Below, in pieces: positions 35,701-43,565 of a stretch of DNA of 46,784 nt. The position numbers were made by a program, and so were the translations under genes. The notes under the pieces are model-generated. The model was not told where the DNA came from. It saw only the letters and a program-made list of their open reading frames with translations, and made no database searches. The stretch's first letter is position 1. Each line of letters starts with the position of its first letter. Source of the DNA: Staphylococcus simulans (GTDB lineage Bacteria > Bacillota > Bacilli > Staphylococcales > Staphylococcaceae); NCBI RefSeq assembly GCF_003043455.1, contig NZ_PZGG01000014.1:1-46784 (forward strand), given 5' to 3'.

Positions 35701-36263
35701 TTATTTGAGTTCCAACAAAGCGTTCAATGTTGATTCAACATCTTTTTCCATAGTATATCTGCGATAACTTAATTCATCAAAGTAATTAACGAAAGTTGTC
35801 CTGATAAAGCCGCTTTCCATGATACCTAACATTAAATCTTTAAACTCTCTGATTGGCATTGAAATATCATTAGCTTCATAATAAAGTTCTAAAATACGAC
35901 TCAATTTACTATGCAGCGTAGCAATACCTTGATACAGTTGCTCCTTAAACTCATCAGGTGCTTGGTTGAATTGTATATACATACGTAAATAACTAATGTT
36001 AGGTTTAAAGATCATATCTAAGATAAATTGTCGTAAATTTTCTAAAGTACGTTGTGACATATTTTCTTGTAAATCTAGTATTCTATTAAAGTGTTGGATA
36101 ATTCTATTTGAACATGCTTCATAAATATTAGCTTTGCTTGGGAAATAATAGTATAAACTCGCTTTTTTATAGATACACTGTTGGCTATTTCTTCTAGGGT
36201 ACAACCGTAGTAACCTTTTTGCGCAAATAGCTCAATCGCGTTGTTGACTATTTCGTTTTTCAT
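35701..36263 (-). pseudogene. TetR-family regulator, frameshifted
   Basis: The gene starts at 36263 (ATG after GGAGGGATTT) with a normal TetR helix-turn-helix ([28 protein letters not shown]). At a run of six A on the coding strand (36162-36167) the frame is lost. Reading on from codon AAA in the next frame gives the expected [16 protein letters not shown] and a complete ligand-binding domain to 35701. One extra A would restore a protein of about 187 residues. So this is a one-base deletion in a homopolymer: a broken gene, a slippage-controlled gene or a sequencing error. The in-frame product would end soon after, with no dimer domain. Neighbour is an esterase, target unknown. Confidence 0.88.
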
Positions 36264-36398
36264 AACGAAATCCCTCCAATTCATCTTTCTCTTTCTCTTC
36301 TTCTTGGGTGGAAATATCTATTTTTCAGGGTAATTAGTTTTTGTTTGTTGATTTACAATCGAATACTCTATTTTAACTATCACAGTCAACACACGTTT

Positions 36399-36463
36399 GA
36401 GTGTTCGCAGGAAATTTAATAGTAAAAGTACTCTTATGGCCATCTTATCATATACGAACACTC
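36399..36463. promoter_or_regulatory. Inverted repeat upstream of the TetR gene
   Basis: GAGTGTTCG (36399-36407) and CGAACACTC (36455-36463) are 9-bp perfect inverted copies 47 bp apart in the intergenic region between the TetR gene and the esterase. A TTGACT box (minus, 36385-36390) lies nearby. Such spaced arms may be operator half sites or a looped pair. No gene seen in 36285-36542. Confidence 0.35.
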
Positions 36464-36542
36464 TGAAAAAAACATTATCTTGTATGATTTTACGCTACTT
36501 TCGTTGTTAAGTAAAACGGTTTCAGAAAAATTCATTTTAAAC

Positions 36543-37268
36543 TTACATAAAATTAATGATTTTTTCTATGATTTTTTGTTTCTCTGTGCTTCTTGTCATT
36601 AAATGACCTGAATCCTCAAAACATCCAGTTTCAATATCCGATGCATGAACCAACTTTTTAGCGATGCTGTCTACACTTTCTTTATACGAAACATCATCTT
36701 TGCCACCGTATAATAACAGCGCTGGCGCTTTGATTCTGCCAAGCTCATTCATCGTTTGATTCACAAACGCTTCGAAATGATTGGCACCTTCTTGATAAGC
36801 AGGTACATAAGCCATTTCTTCTGCTTGTTCTTCTTCAGTACAACCAATATAATATTGTAGTCGTGTACCATAATGGTTCAATCTGCTTAACACGCCTTCT
36901 GCAGATTTATGATAAGGGACTGACATCCCAATCACACGATCTACATCAAACTGTTCAGCTATTTTCAACGCAAAAATACCACCTAGCGACACACCAAGGA
37001 CAGTGATTTGACGGTATCCTTTCGCATGCAGAAAACCATAAGCCGCTTCTGCATCTTCCCACCAATCTCTGATATCATATTGTACAAATTCAGAAACAGG
37101 CAGACCATGCCCTCTATAACAAGGCGCATAACAGGTATAACCCTCTTTATGTAATGCTTCTGCTACTTCTTTGACATCTTGTACAGTACCAGTAAAAGAA
37201 TGCAACAACAGCACCGCTTCATCTCCCCCTTCCAAAAAGAGATGTTTAGGTGCTTTCACCTTCAACAT
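36543..37268 (-). CDS. Alpha/beta-hydrolase, carboxylesterase (Est30 type)
   Basis: A 241-residue soluble hydrolase. Nucleophile Ser94 in GVSLGG, oxyanion LLHSFTG at 21-27, acid in LLYGGKDDVSY and His in EDSGHLMT complete the triad. It resembles the small carboxylesterase of Geobacillus/Bacillus (Est30/YvaK), acting on short-chain esters. Natural substrate unknown. It is upstream of the frameshifted TetR gene (same strand, 279 nt apart), which could have controlled it. Confidence 0.9.
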   Translation of the reverse strand: MLKVKAPKHLFLEGGDEAVLLLHSFTGTVQDVKEVAEALHKEGYTCYAPCYRGHGLPVSEFVQYDIRDWWEDAEAAYGFLHAKGYRQITVLGVSLGGIFALKIAEQFDVDRVIGMSVPYHKSAEGVLSRLNHYGTRLQYYIGCTEEEQAEEMAYVPAYQEGANHFEAFVNQTMNELGRIKAPALLLYGGKDDVSYKESVDSIAKKLVHASDIETGCFEDSGHLMTRSTEKQKIIEKIINFM

Positions 37269-37376
37269 ACATACTCACCTCCAACACATTCTTCTCAACT
37301 CTATTATAGGTTCTCTTTCCTCTTTATTTCCACCTTCAATTAAACACCATTAAATATTGTAAAACTCTTAACAAAA

Positions 37377-37411
37377 AAGACTAAGAACGTTTAAAATTCA
37401 TTCTTAGTCTT
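37377..37411 (-). terminator. Terminator after the ICMT-family gene
   Basis: An 11-bp perfect stem AAGACTAAGAA / TTCTTAGTCTT followed on the minus strand by TTTTTTGTT, 15 nt after the stop. Confidence 0.9.
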
Positions 37412-37426
37412 GCACAGTTATGTTAT

Positions 37427-37927
37427 TTACTTAAGATGTGCCATCGCGCTTTCTTCTTGTCGAATACGCACATATAGTGATACCGCATATGGAATAAGCA
37501 GTACACTTACAGGATAAGCTTGCGTCAATAAGATTACACCAATTAATTCAGGAATAATATTTAAGAAGTAGTTCGGATGTTTAACAAATTTAAAGAGCCC
37601 GGATTTTACAATGTGGTGTTCTTTAAGTATGTAGACTTTCAATGTCCAAATCGGCCCTAATGTACGAATCACCCAAAATAACATGATATAACTGACTATC
37701 AGCAATACAAGTCCGATTTGTGATACTCCATTAAATGTAGGTTGAGCGATTGTCGCATAAACAAAGCTGGCCACATAAATTAAAATATGTAATAACGCAA
37801 GATATTTTGAATTCTTTGCGCCATATTGCACTGCACCTTGCGCAATCAATTGACGTTCATGATGAATAGAGATGGATAAAGAGTATAAACGAATAATAAA
37901 GAATAAACCTAGGATTATTAAAACCAT
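37427..37927 (-). CDS. Isoprenylcysteine carboxyl methyltransferase-family protein
   Basis: A 166-residue membrane protein of four to five segments. The family motif 'GLFKFVKHPNYFLNIIPELIG' (the HPxY...E SAM-binding signature) is clear. In Bacillus the relative YpbQ is a polyketide O-methyltransferase acting beside a chalcone-synthase-like protein; here no such partner is seen, so the acceptor is unknown. The ribosome-binding site is weak (AAGGCAGG). An intrinsic-terminator-like hairpin lies 38 nt upstream of its ATG on the same strand. Confidence 0.85.
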   Translation of the reverse strand: MVLIILGLFFIIRLYSLSISIHHERQLIAQGAVQYGAKNSKYLALLHILIYVASFVYATIAQPTFNGVSQIGLVLLIVSYIMLFWVIRTLGPIWTLKVYILKEHHIVKSGLFKFVKHPNYFLNIIPELIGVILLTQAYPVSVLLIPYAVSLYVRIRQEESAMAHLK

Positions 37928-37964
37928 AAAAAGCGTAACCTGCCTTTTCTAAAAGAATTAAAAA

Positions 37965-37997
37965 ATCCGAATTTTGAACGATAGCCAAAATTCGGAT
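37965..37997 (-). terminator. Terminator/attenuator-like hairpin before the ICMT gene
   Basis: A perfect 12-bp stem ATCCGAATTTTG / CAAAATTCGGAT with a 9-nt loop, followed on the minus strand by TTTTTTAATTC. It faces the same way as the gene that begins 38 nt later. The stretch behind it (37998-38213, minus) has no convincing gene, only two ORFs of 19 and 25 codons without ribosome-binding sites. Confidence 0.75.
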
Positions 37998-38213
37998 ATC
38001 CAACGAATAAGGATAATCGGTTTGATATAGCGGTCAACTAATGAAAATCCACAGAAAATAATTGCTTAATTTCCTATTTTCAGTGTAGCGTTTTGTGTCT
38101 ACACACTCCATAAACCAAAGTTTAATAAATTCTTAATTCGAGTTAACAAAATAAATCATAAACGAACGAGACACTGAATGATATACATCTCTTATCCGTC
38201 ATTTTGTTATGCG

Positions 38214-38258
38214 TTGTACACTTTTTAGTTTTTGTATATACTACAAATTAACTAAAAA
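38214..38258 (+). promoter_or_regulatory. lysE promoter within a long imperfect palindrome
   Basis: Plus strand -35 TTGTAC (38214-38219) and -10 TATACT (38237-38242), spacing 17. The dyad TTTTTAGTT...TTTGTA-tatac-TACAAA...AACTAAAAA (38222-38258) covers the -10 and start site, a likely operator for an unknown regulator. Confidence 0.65.
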
Positions 38259-38340
38259 ACATACAATCCCTCTTTATGCACACGCTTAGCTCCATCACAC
38301 AATCAAAGAGATATTGTATAGAGAAAGCGGGCAGTCATTG

Positions 38341-38958
38341 ATGTTACAAGCGATACTTCATGGTGTTTTGTTAGCGTTAGGTCTGATTTTGCCTTTAGGT
38401 GCACAAAATGTCTTTGTGTTTAACCAAGGTGCGAATCAGAAAAAATTGACGCGTGCTTTACCCGTCATCCTCACTGCAGGGTTTTGTGACACGTTTTTAA
38501 TTGCAGTCGCAATACTCGGCGTATCTTTGATTTTAATGTCTATGCCGATGTTACAATTAGTAATTTATCTCATCGGTTTTGTATTCTTAATCTATATGGC
38601 TTGGTCACTATGGAAAGAAAAGCCGTCTAATATTGAAGAAATTGAACCGATGAGTCCTAAAAAACAAATACTATTTGCGCTCTCTGTTTCCTTACTCAAC
38701 CCGCACGCTATTATGGATACCGTCGGTGTCATTGGGACGAGTGCTTCAATCTATGAAGGTGCTGACAAACTGGCTTTTTCTATCGCCACCATCTCCATTT
38801 CTTGGATTTGGTTTATCTTCTTGGCAGTTTTAGGGCGGATAGTCGGCACTGTCGATAAGTCTGGTAAATTTATTTTAATCCTTAATAAAGTGTCCAGTGT
38901 CATCGTTTTTGTAGTCGCCTTGATTATATTAAAAAACATTCTCGATTTAATACTCTGA
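38341..38958 (+). CDS. LysE/ArgO-family amino-acid exporter
   Basis: A 205-residue, about six-helix protein. The family opening MLQAILHGVLLALGLILPLG followed by AQNVFVFNQG and the 'SLLNPHAIMDTVGVIG' loop are diagnostic of LysE/ArgO. Exports basic amino acids (lysine or arginine). The start at 38341 matches the family; the earlier TTG at 38314 is rejected although the ribosome-binding site (AAAGCGGG) is modest. The usual partner LysR regulator (LysG/ArgP) is not next to it. Confidence 0.9.
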   Translation: MLQAILHGVLLALGLILPLGAQNVFVFNQGANQKKLTRALPVILTAGFCDTFLIAVAILGVSLILMSMPMLQLVIYLIGFVFLIYMAWSLWKEKPSNIEEIEPMSPKKQILFALSVSLLNPHAIMDTVGVIGTSASIYEGADKLAFSIATISISWIWFIFLAVLGRIVGTVDKSGKFILILNKVSSVIVFVVALIILKNILDLIL

Positions 38959-38987
38959 GTTTAAAAAGATCTATCCTGTATTAGTTT

Positions 38988-39009
38988 AGCTTCTGTGTCT
39001 GCAGAAGCT
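38988..39009 (+). terminator. lysE terminator
   Basis: An 8-bp stem AGCTTCTG / CAGAAGCT followed by TTTTTATT. Confidence 0.85.
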
Positions 39010-39034
39010 TTTTATTATGCTTTAACAAATTAAA

Positions 39035-39072
39035 AAGCACCCAGTACTTTTTGATCAAAAGTCTGAGTGCTT
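39035..39072 (-). terminator. mhqD terminator
   Basis: A hairpin with arms AAGCACCCAGTACTTTT / AAAAGTCTGAGTGCTT (bulged) and T-rich minus-strand tail TTTTTAATTTG. Confidence 0.75.
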
Positions 39073-39143
39073 GATTAAGGGGGTTTGATTGAATTTGTCT
39101 GGAGGTCCTTCAATCACGTGTCTATTAAGCTATTTATTAAAAA

Positions 39144-39758
39144 TTATTGTTCGTTTACTACTTTTACTGCTTCATTAAGTGACTCTTCAGTAATGCCATG
39201 TGATTGTGTCCAATGTGTTGTAACATTCGCACCTGAACGTTGGAATAAATCAATTAAACGTTCACTTTCAGATACAGGTACGATAGGGTCATGCGTACCC
39301 ATTGAAAGATAGATGTCTGTGCCACTTAAATCTTTCACAGGATCAATGTGTGTCGGATAAAGCCCTGCGAATAATAATGCTTTCGCAAATTTAGTTTCCT
39401 CACGTAATAGTAAGTTAATCGCAATGTTCGTACCGTTTGAGAAACCGACTAAAATCGCATTTTCTAAATCAAAGTCATATTCTTTTGCGGCTGCTTGTAA
39501 GAACTCATATAATTCTGTGCCGCGTTCTTCTAAGTCTTTCCAATCATATTGACCTTCACCATGACGTTTGAAGAAACGTGTCATCCCATTTTCATCCACA
39601 TTTCCTTTCACACCCAAAATGTTATAGTTTGGGTTCAAACGTAATGCGAGTGGGAATAAATCCGATTCATCTCCACCTGTACCGTGTAATAAGATGAATG
39701 TAGGTTGATCTGCGCTTTGCCCTTTTCTAAAAATGTGCTTCATTGTATCTAAAGCCAT
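39144..39758 (-). CDS. mhqD: MhqD-like phospholipase/carboxylesterase
   Basis: A 204-residue alpha/beta-hydrolase. Oxyanion ILLHGTGGDE at 22-31, nucleophile Ser107 in GFSNGT, acid near GTHDPIVP and His in QSHGIT. AAGGAGG ribosome-binding site. It lies 24 nt after the dioxygenase gene in one operon. In Bacillus and S. aureus the mhqED genes are induced by quinones and methylhydroquinone and help detoxify them; the actual ester substrate is unproven. Confidence 0.88.
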   Translation of the reverse strand: MALDTMKHIFRKGQSADQPTFILLHGTGGDESDLFPLALRLNPNYNILGVKGNVDENGMTRFFKRHGEGQYDWKDLEERGTELYEFLQAAAKEYDFDLENAILVGFSNGTNIAINLLLREETKFAKALLFAGLYPTHIDPVKDLSGTDIYLSMGTHDPIVPVSESERLIDLFQRSGANVTTHWTQSHGITEESLNEAVKVVNEQ

Positions 39759-39782
39759 GATACCTGCCTCCTTAGTGATATA

Positions 39783-40769
39783 TTATTGATTTGTACGGCC
39801 TGGTTGATTGTGGCGCGTTGTTTCAATATGACGTACTTGTGCTTCAATTTGTTCTCTTTTTGGTTCCAAGAATGGTGGTAATGATAAGATTTCGCCTACT
39901 GTTTCGTAAGGTTCGTCTCCCATGAAACCTGGACCATCTGTCGCAATTTCAATTAAGATACCAGGATAGAATTTAGAATAAAGTGATTTAAAGAAGTAAC
40001 GTTCTACAAATCCAGAGTTGCCGATTTGATAGTTATTCAAACGGTCAATCCATACATCTAATTCATCTTTATCTGCCACACGGAACGCAGTGTGATGGAT
40101 TGTACCATAGCCTTGCATACCTGGGTTGCCGCCAAGTTTACGTACGATGACTTGTCCGCCGTTACCGCCTTTTCCTGTTTCGAATAAGTGGTAGTCACCT
40201 TCTGATTCAACTTCTTTATAGCCGTAAACTTCTTCGAAGATTTGTTTGAATGGATCGAAACGGCTCACGTTTAATTCGATAGGTCCTAAACCGACAATCG
40301 CATATTCTTCTGGTACTGGCGCATTTTTCCAAGCAACACCTGGTTCTACACTATCTGCTGAATCTGTTTCATCAGAAATCAATGTGTAAAGTTGGCCATC
40401 AAAATCTTCAAAGCGTAAGATTTTTTTACCGAATAATTCAGTTGGTGCTTCATGTTTCACGTCAAACTCACTTAAACGATTATTCCAAAAATCAATCGCC
40501 GCATCTGATGGTACACGTAATGTAATACGCGCAATTTCATCTGTTCCATGTGTACCTTTAGGAATTCCAGGGAAATCGAAGAATGTGACATCTGTTCCTG
40601 CATTTCCTTCATCATCCGCAAAGAATAAATGGTAAGTTTGGATATCATCTTGGTTTACTGTTTTTTTCACTAGTCTTAGACCTAATACGTCTGTAAAGAA
40701 ATCATATATTTTAATCGCATCACTTGTAATCGCAGTGACATGGTGCATACCTTTTAAGTTGTTGTTCAT
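39783..40769 (-). CDS. mhqE: MhqE/MhqO-type ring-cleaving dioxygenase
   Basis: A 328-residue protein with two VOC domains (about 5-130 and 150-290). Metal ligands of the type seen in extradiol enzymes: H9 in GMHHVTAI, H226/H227 in TIHHTAFR and E276 in YPGILIEIATDGPGF. It should open hydroquinone rings. AAGGAGA ribosome-binding site. The cognate MarR-type regulator gene mhqR, present in the S. aureus mhqRED operon, is not here. Confidence 0.9.
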   Translation of the reverse strand: MNNNLKGMHHVTAITSDAIKIYDFFTDVLGLRLVKKTVNQDDIQTYHLFFADDEGNAGTDVTFFDFPGIPKGTHGTDEIARITLRVPSDAAIDFWNNRLSEFDVKHEAPTELFGKKILRFEDFDGQLYTLISDETDSADSVEPGVAWKNAPVPEEYAIVGLGPIELNVSRFDPFKQIFEEVYGYKEVESEGDYHLFETGKGGNGGQVIVRKLGGNPGMQGYGTIHHTAFRVADKDELDVWIDRLNNYQIGNSGFVERYFFKSLYSKFYPGILIEIATDGPGFMGDEPYETVGEILSLPPFLEPKREQIEAQVRHIETTRHNQPGRTNQ

Positions 40770-40854
40770 TTAATTTCATCTCCTTATCTTTGAATAACTT
40801 CCCTTTTCTACTATTTTCTATCTTATACTGAGGACGTTGTTCTTCTGATATACT

Positions 40855-40896
40855 TATTATACTTAATATAATAATACTACTTTAAAGATAATGCAA
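40855..40896 (-). promoter_or_regulatory. mhqE promoter with palindromic operator candidate
   Basis: Minus strand -35 TTGCAT (40891-40896) and -10 TATTAT (40868-40873), spacing 17. The dyad TATTATA-cttaa-TATAATA (40855-40873) overlaps the -10 and downstream region, the place for a MarR-type repressor such as MhqR. Confidence 0.6.
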
Positions 40897-40921
40897 GTAT
40901 TTATGCTCATACATAAAAAAA

Positions 40922-40947
40922 GACCCCAAACTTGATGTTTTGGAGCC
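40922..40947 (-). terminator. Terminator of the 182-residue protein gene
   Basis: Stem GACCCCAAAC / GTTTTGGAGCC (with mismatches) followed on the minus strand by TTTTTTTAT. Confidence 0.8.
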
Positions 40948-40953
40948 AAATTA

Positions 40954-41502
40954 CTATTGGTTAATCGCAGATTTTTGAACAAACTGCAATTCATAGATTG
41001 GATTTTCATCTAATTGATTGAAACTATCAATTTTACCGAACAACTCTATATGCTGTGTTTTACGGCTTAAGTTGTGTTTAAAGTTTATATCTACTTTTAA
41101 AGCAGCTTCATAACCGTTCTGTTTAATTGTTTCCTCTAATTCATGAAAGACACCTTCATTAATAGGTACAAGATAGTACTCTTTACTTGGTAAAATACTG
41201 ACATATTTCTTTTGAAGTACTTCATCTTTACCCATGTGTGTGATTGTGACTATCACTTCTTTTGCGGCACCGCCGCCTAAGTTATACAACTTTAAAAAAC
41301 GGTTGCTATCTTGACTCGCCGTGCTGATATTAAATAACTTCAATCGATCATTTTTACTCGTCTGCAATAAAATTTGATTAAAACCAATCGCTGGTGTAAA
41401 AGAAATACGCAATTGATAGAGTTGAATTGATACAGACACTAAATAGAATAAAGCCATAATAAAGGTTCCGATAGACCCAATGGCTGATAATAAATTAATC
41501 AT
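40954..41502 (-). CDS. Membrane-anchored hypothetical protein
   Basis: A 182-residue protein with one N-terminal membrane segment (about 8-28) and a strand-rich remainder that probably faces the cytoplasm, since positive charges follow (QLYQLR). A GGG run in 'YNLGGGAAKEVIVTI' and no cysteine. Family not recognised. AAAGGAGAAAGG ribosome-binding site. It stands alone between mhqE and the DUF4097 operon, with own terminator. Confidence 0.75.
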   Translation of the reverse strand: MINLLSAIGSIGTFIMALFYLVSVSIQLYQLRISFTPAIGFNQILLQTSKNDRLKLFNISTASQDSNRFLKLYNLGGGAAKEVIVTITHMGKDEVLQKKYVSILPSKEYYLVPINEGVFHELEETIKQNGYEAALKVDINFKHNLSRKTQHIELFGKIDSFNQLDENPIYELQFVQKSAINQ

Positions 41503-41625
41503 CCCTTTCTCCTTTCATTTATTTTTTCGCAAGAGACATTCTAACGTATACATAAACACAAAAAAAGTAATTAAACTTATAGACAAAATCAAAAGTAAAA
41601 ATATTAATTTCTACTATATTAAAGA

Positions 41626-41659
41626 AGCACTTAAACAGAATTTCATCTGCTTAAGTGCT
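41626..41659 (-). terminator. Terminator of the PadR-DUF1700-DUF4097 operon
   Basis: Stem AGCACTTAAaCAGA / TCTGcTTAAGTGCT with a 6-nt loop, followed on the minus strand by TCTTTAATAT, 13 nt after the stop. Confidence 0.85.
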
Positions 41660-41672
41660 CATAATGATACCT

Positions 41673-42476
41673 TTAATTAATTTCCACTGTACCTGTATCT
41701 GATTCTAAATGAATCGTGTGTGATGCATTGCCATAACGTTTCGCTTTTAAAGCAGGTTGATGGATATCCATATCTACATCTTCGTTATGAATGACTTTAG
41801 TGTTTTGAGGTGGTTCTGCATAATCTACCTCAATATCTCCTGTGTCAGATTGGACTTGGAGATTTACATCCCCTTTGATACCTTTGACTTGAGTATCGCC
41901 AGTATCATTTCCGATTCTCATATTTTTGAAAAGTGTTTGCGCGATTTCAATATCTCCTGTGTCACTTGTCAAATCTACTTTATTGATATCAGCTGCTTTT
42001 AACAATAACTCTCCTGTATCCAACTGCGCGTCTAAATGATTCGCTTTCAAGCCTTCAATTGTCATGTCTCCTGTATCATTGTAGATTGTCACATCTGATA
42101 ATTGACGTTCAGGTACAGTAATTGTGAGCGTAGTGTTGGTAATATTTCCGAATGTAAAATTAATAGTTGGATTTGGCAATTTTGATTCAACTGTTAATGT
42201 GTCACCTTTGATAGTACTGTTAATTTTTGTCTTTCCTTTAATACCACCTTCCCCTTTAACATGGAAGTGAGCACCTTTTTTAATGATGACGTTCGACGTA
42301 TCCGTATTGATTTTCAAATTCTTTATTTTCGCATCTTCATTCTTATAATCTTTTGTGTAATGAATTGGATTGTCAGATTTTTTAAGTTGTTTTTTTCCTT
42401 CTACATAGCCCGCAATTCCGAAACCGACTGTAATCACTAAGCCTATACTAAAGATAATCAACAATGCTTTTTTCAT
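41673..42476 (-). CDS. DUF4097-family putative adhesin/envelope sensor
   Basis: A 267-residue protein. One N-terminal membrane segment (about 5-27), then an outside beta-helix with repeating 'DTGDIEI/DTGDMTI/DTGELLL' turns (seven copies of T-D-T/S-D-T-G like units), the mark of DUF4097. Its start overlaps the upstream gene by 4 nt (ATGA). Such proteins pair with DUF1700 and PadR genes in Firmicutes and are linked to envelope stress; function unproven. Confidence 0.88.
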   Translation of the reverse strand: MKKALLIIFSIGLVITVGFGIAGYVEGKKQLKKSDNPIHYTKDYKNEDAKIKNLKINTDTSNVIIKKGAHFHVKGEGGIKGKTKINSTIKGDTLTVESKLPNPTINFTFGNITNTTLTITVPERQLSDVTIYNDTGDMTIEGLKANHLDAQLDTGELLLKAADINKVDLTSDTGDIEIAQTLFKNMRIGNDTGDTQVKGIKGDVNLQVQSDTGDIEVDYAEPPQNTKVIHNEDVDMDIHQPALKAKRYGNASHTIHLESDTGTVEIN

Positions 42477-43033
42477 GATTGCGCACTTCCTTTCACAACT
42501 TTAATATTCCAACGTAAATATTTCACAAAGAGAACGAAGCTCCATTTATATGCAAGGTACGTTACTGTAAATAACATCAATCCGATTCCGAAGCATGTAA
42601 ATGAAACATAGATATCTAGAGGAATAATTTCTCCAAATCCATCTATCATGCCTTTGACCAGCAAGAATAGTGGTGCAGCTAGAAAAGTGAGCGTCGCAAC
42701 ACCTAAAGATAAAAGCACACCAAACCATGCCGCAATTACAATGGTAATAACGAAAAAGTTTAGAATACTTAATCCCATCACCGCTAACACCGCATTTGTG
42801 ACATTCCCGGCATTACGAGAAGATTCTGCTTTATCTACTGCCGCATTCGCACTCATTTCACGTCCGATATCTTTCGGGTTGCCTAATTCCCGGGAAATTT
42901 CTTCTTCAGTTTTGCCTGCTTCTTTACCACTGATAAAGTGTGTTTCATACTCGTTTAAAATATCTTGGCGTTCTTCTGGTGAAACGCGCGTTAAATAACG
43001 ATTTAATAACTGTAAATATTCTTGTTTACTCAT
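42473..43033 (-). CDS. DUF1700/HAAS-domain membrane protein
   Basis: A 186-residue protein. The start MSKQEYLQLLNRYLTRVSPE is at 43033 after GGAGAGTG; it overlaps the padR stop by 8 nt. Residues 1-65 form the HAAS helical domain (ILNEYETHFISGKEAGKTEE, ISRELGNPKDIGREM), followed by three to four membrane segments. The HAAS domain is thought to be bound by the PadR partner, linking membrane state to transcription. Confidence 0.9.
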   Translation of the reverse strand: MSKQEYLQLLNRYLTRVSPEERQDILNEYETHFISGKEAGKTEEEISRELGNPKDIGREMSANAAVDKAESSRNAGNVTNAVLAVMGLSILNFFVITIVIAAWFGVLLSLGVATLTFLAAPLFLLVKGMIDGFGEIIPLDIYVSFTCFGIGLMLFTVTYLAYKWSFVLFVKYLRWNIKVVKGSAQS

Positions 43034-43349
43034 CTCTCTCACTCTCCTCAATAAATAAATCTACAGCTTCTGTAAAGGCCTTCCATTCTTTAAGCAATGC
43101 TTCTAAACGGTCATGACCTTCTTCGGTAATACGGTAATACTTGCGTGCTGGTCCTTCTGTCGACGGTTTAAAGTAAGTTGTTAAATAGCCTTCTTTGACT
43201 AAGCGGCGCATTAAAGGATAGACGGTCCCTTCTGCGATTTTGATACGCGGTGTAATTTTTTGTACGAGTGAATAGCCATACTGATCTTCACCTTGAATAA
43301 TCAACAAGACCAAAAATTCAAGTGCACCTTTCTTAAATTGTATATTCAT
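43026..43349 (-). CDS. PadR-family transcriptional regulator
   Basis: A 107-residue PadR winged-helix protein. Start at 43349, 6 nt after GGAGG; a six-residue longer start lacks a site. Visible: 'MNIQFKKGALEFLVLLIIQG', recognition helix region GTVYPLMRRLVKEGYL, and wing 'GPARKYYRITEEGHDRLEAL'. First gene of the three-gene operon; probably represses it through the inverted repeat around its promoter. Confidence 0.92.
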   Translation of the reverse strand: MNIQFKKGALEFLVLLIIQGEDQYGYSLVQKITPRIKIAEGTVYPLMRRLVKEGYLTTYFKPSTEGPARKYYRITEEGHDRLEALLKEWKAFTEAVDLFIEESERDE

Positions 43350-43386
43350 AGCAAACCTCCAATACATTATTCAGTACTGTTTAATG

Positions 43387-43435
43387 TTTAATAGTAGTTC
43401 ACTTATAATATACCCCTTACTATTAAATAATACAA
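43387..43435 (-). promoter_or_regulatory. padR operon promoter with inverted repeat
   Basis: Minus strand -35 TTGTAT (43430-43435) and -10 TATATT (43407-43412), spacing 17. Perfect 10-bp inverted arms TTTAATAGTA (43387-43396) and TACTATTAAA (43418-43427), 21 bp apart, flank the -10: likely autoregulatory operator. Confidence 0.7.
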
Positions 43436-43504
43436 GGTAGTGATTAAATATCTTTGTCAGCTTGGTGACTTTTGTGAAGCTAACTTAAAGAATTGAATAA
43501 AAAA

Positions 43505-43538
43505 AGATGAATTCCACCTTCTATAGTGAAATTCATCT
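43505..43538 (-). terminator. Terminator of the methionine synthase gene
   Basis: Stem AGATGAATT / AATTCATCT with inner CAC/GTG, followed on the minus strand by six T. Confidence 0.88.
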
Positions 43539-43565
43539 TCTATCATTCATCAATGTATTGATGAT

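Noticed and set aside
38041..38200. Two tiny minus-strand ORFs (19 and 25 codons) in the leader before the ICMT-family gene
   Set aside because: No ribosome-binding sites; not supportable as genes, although a leader peptide cannot be ruled out.
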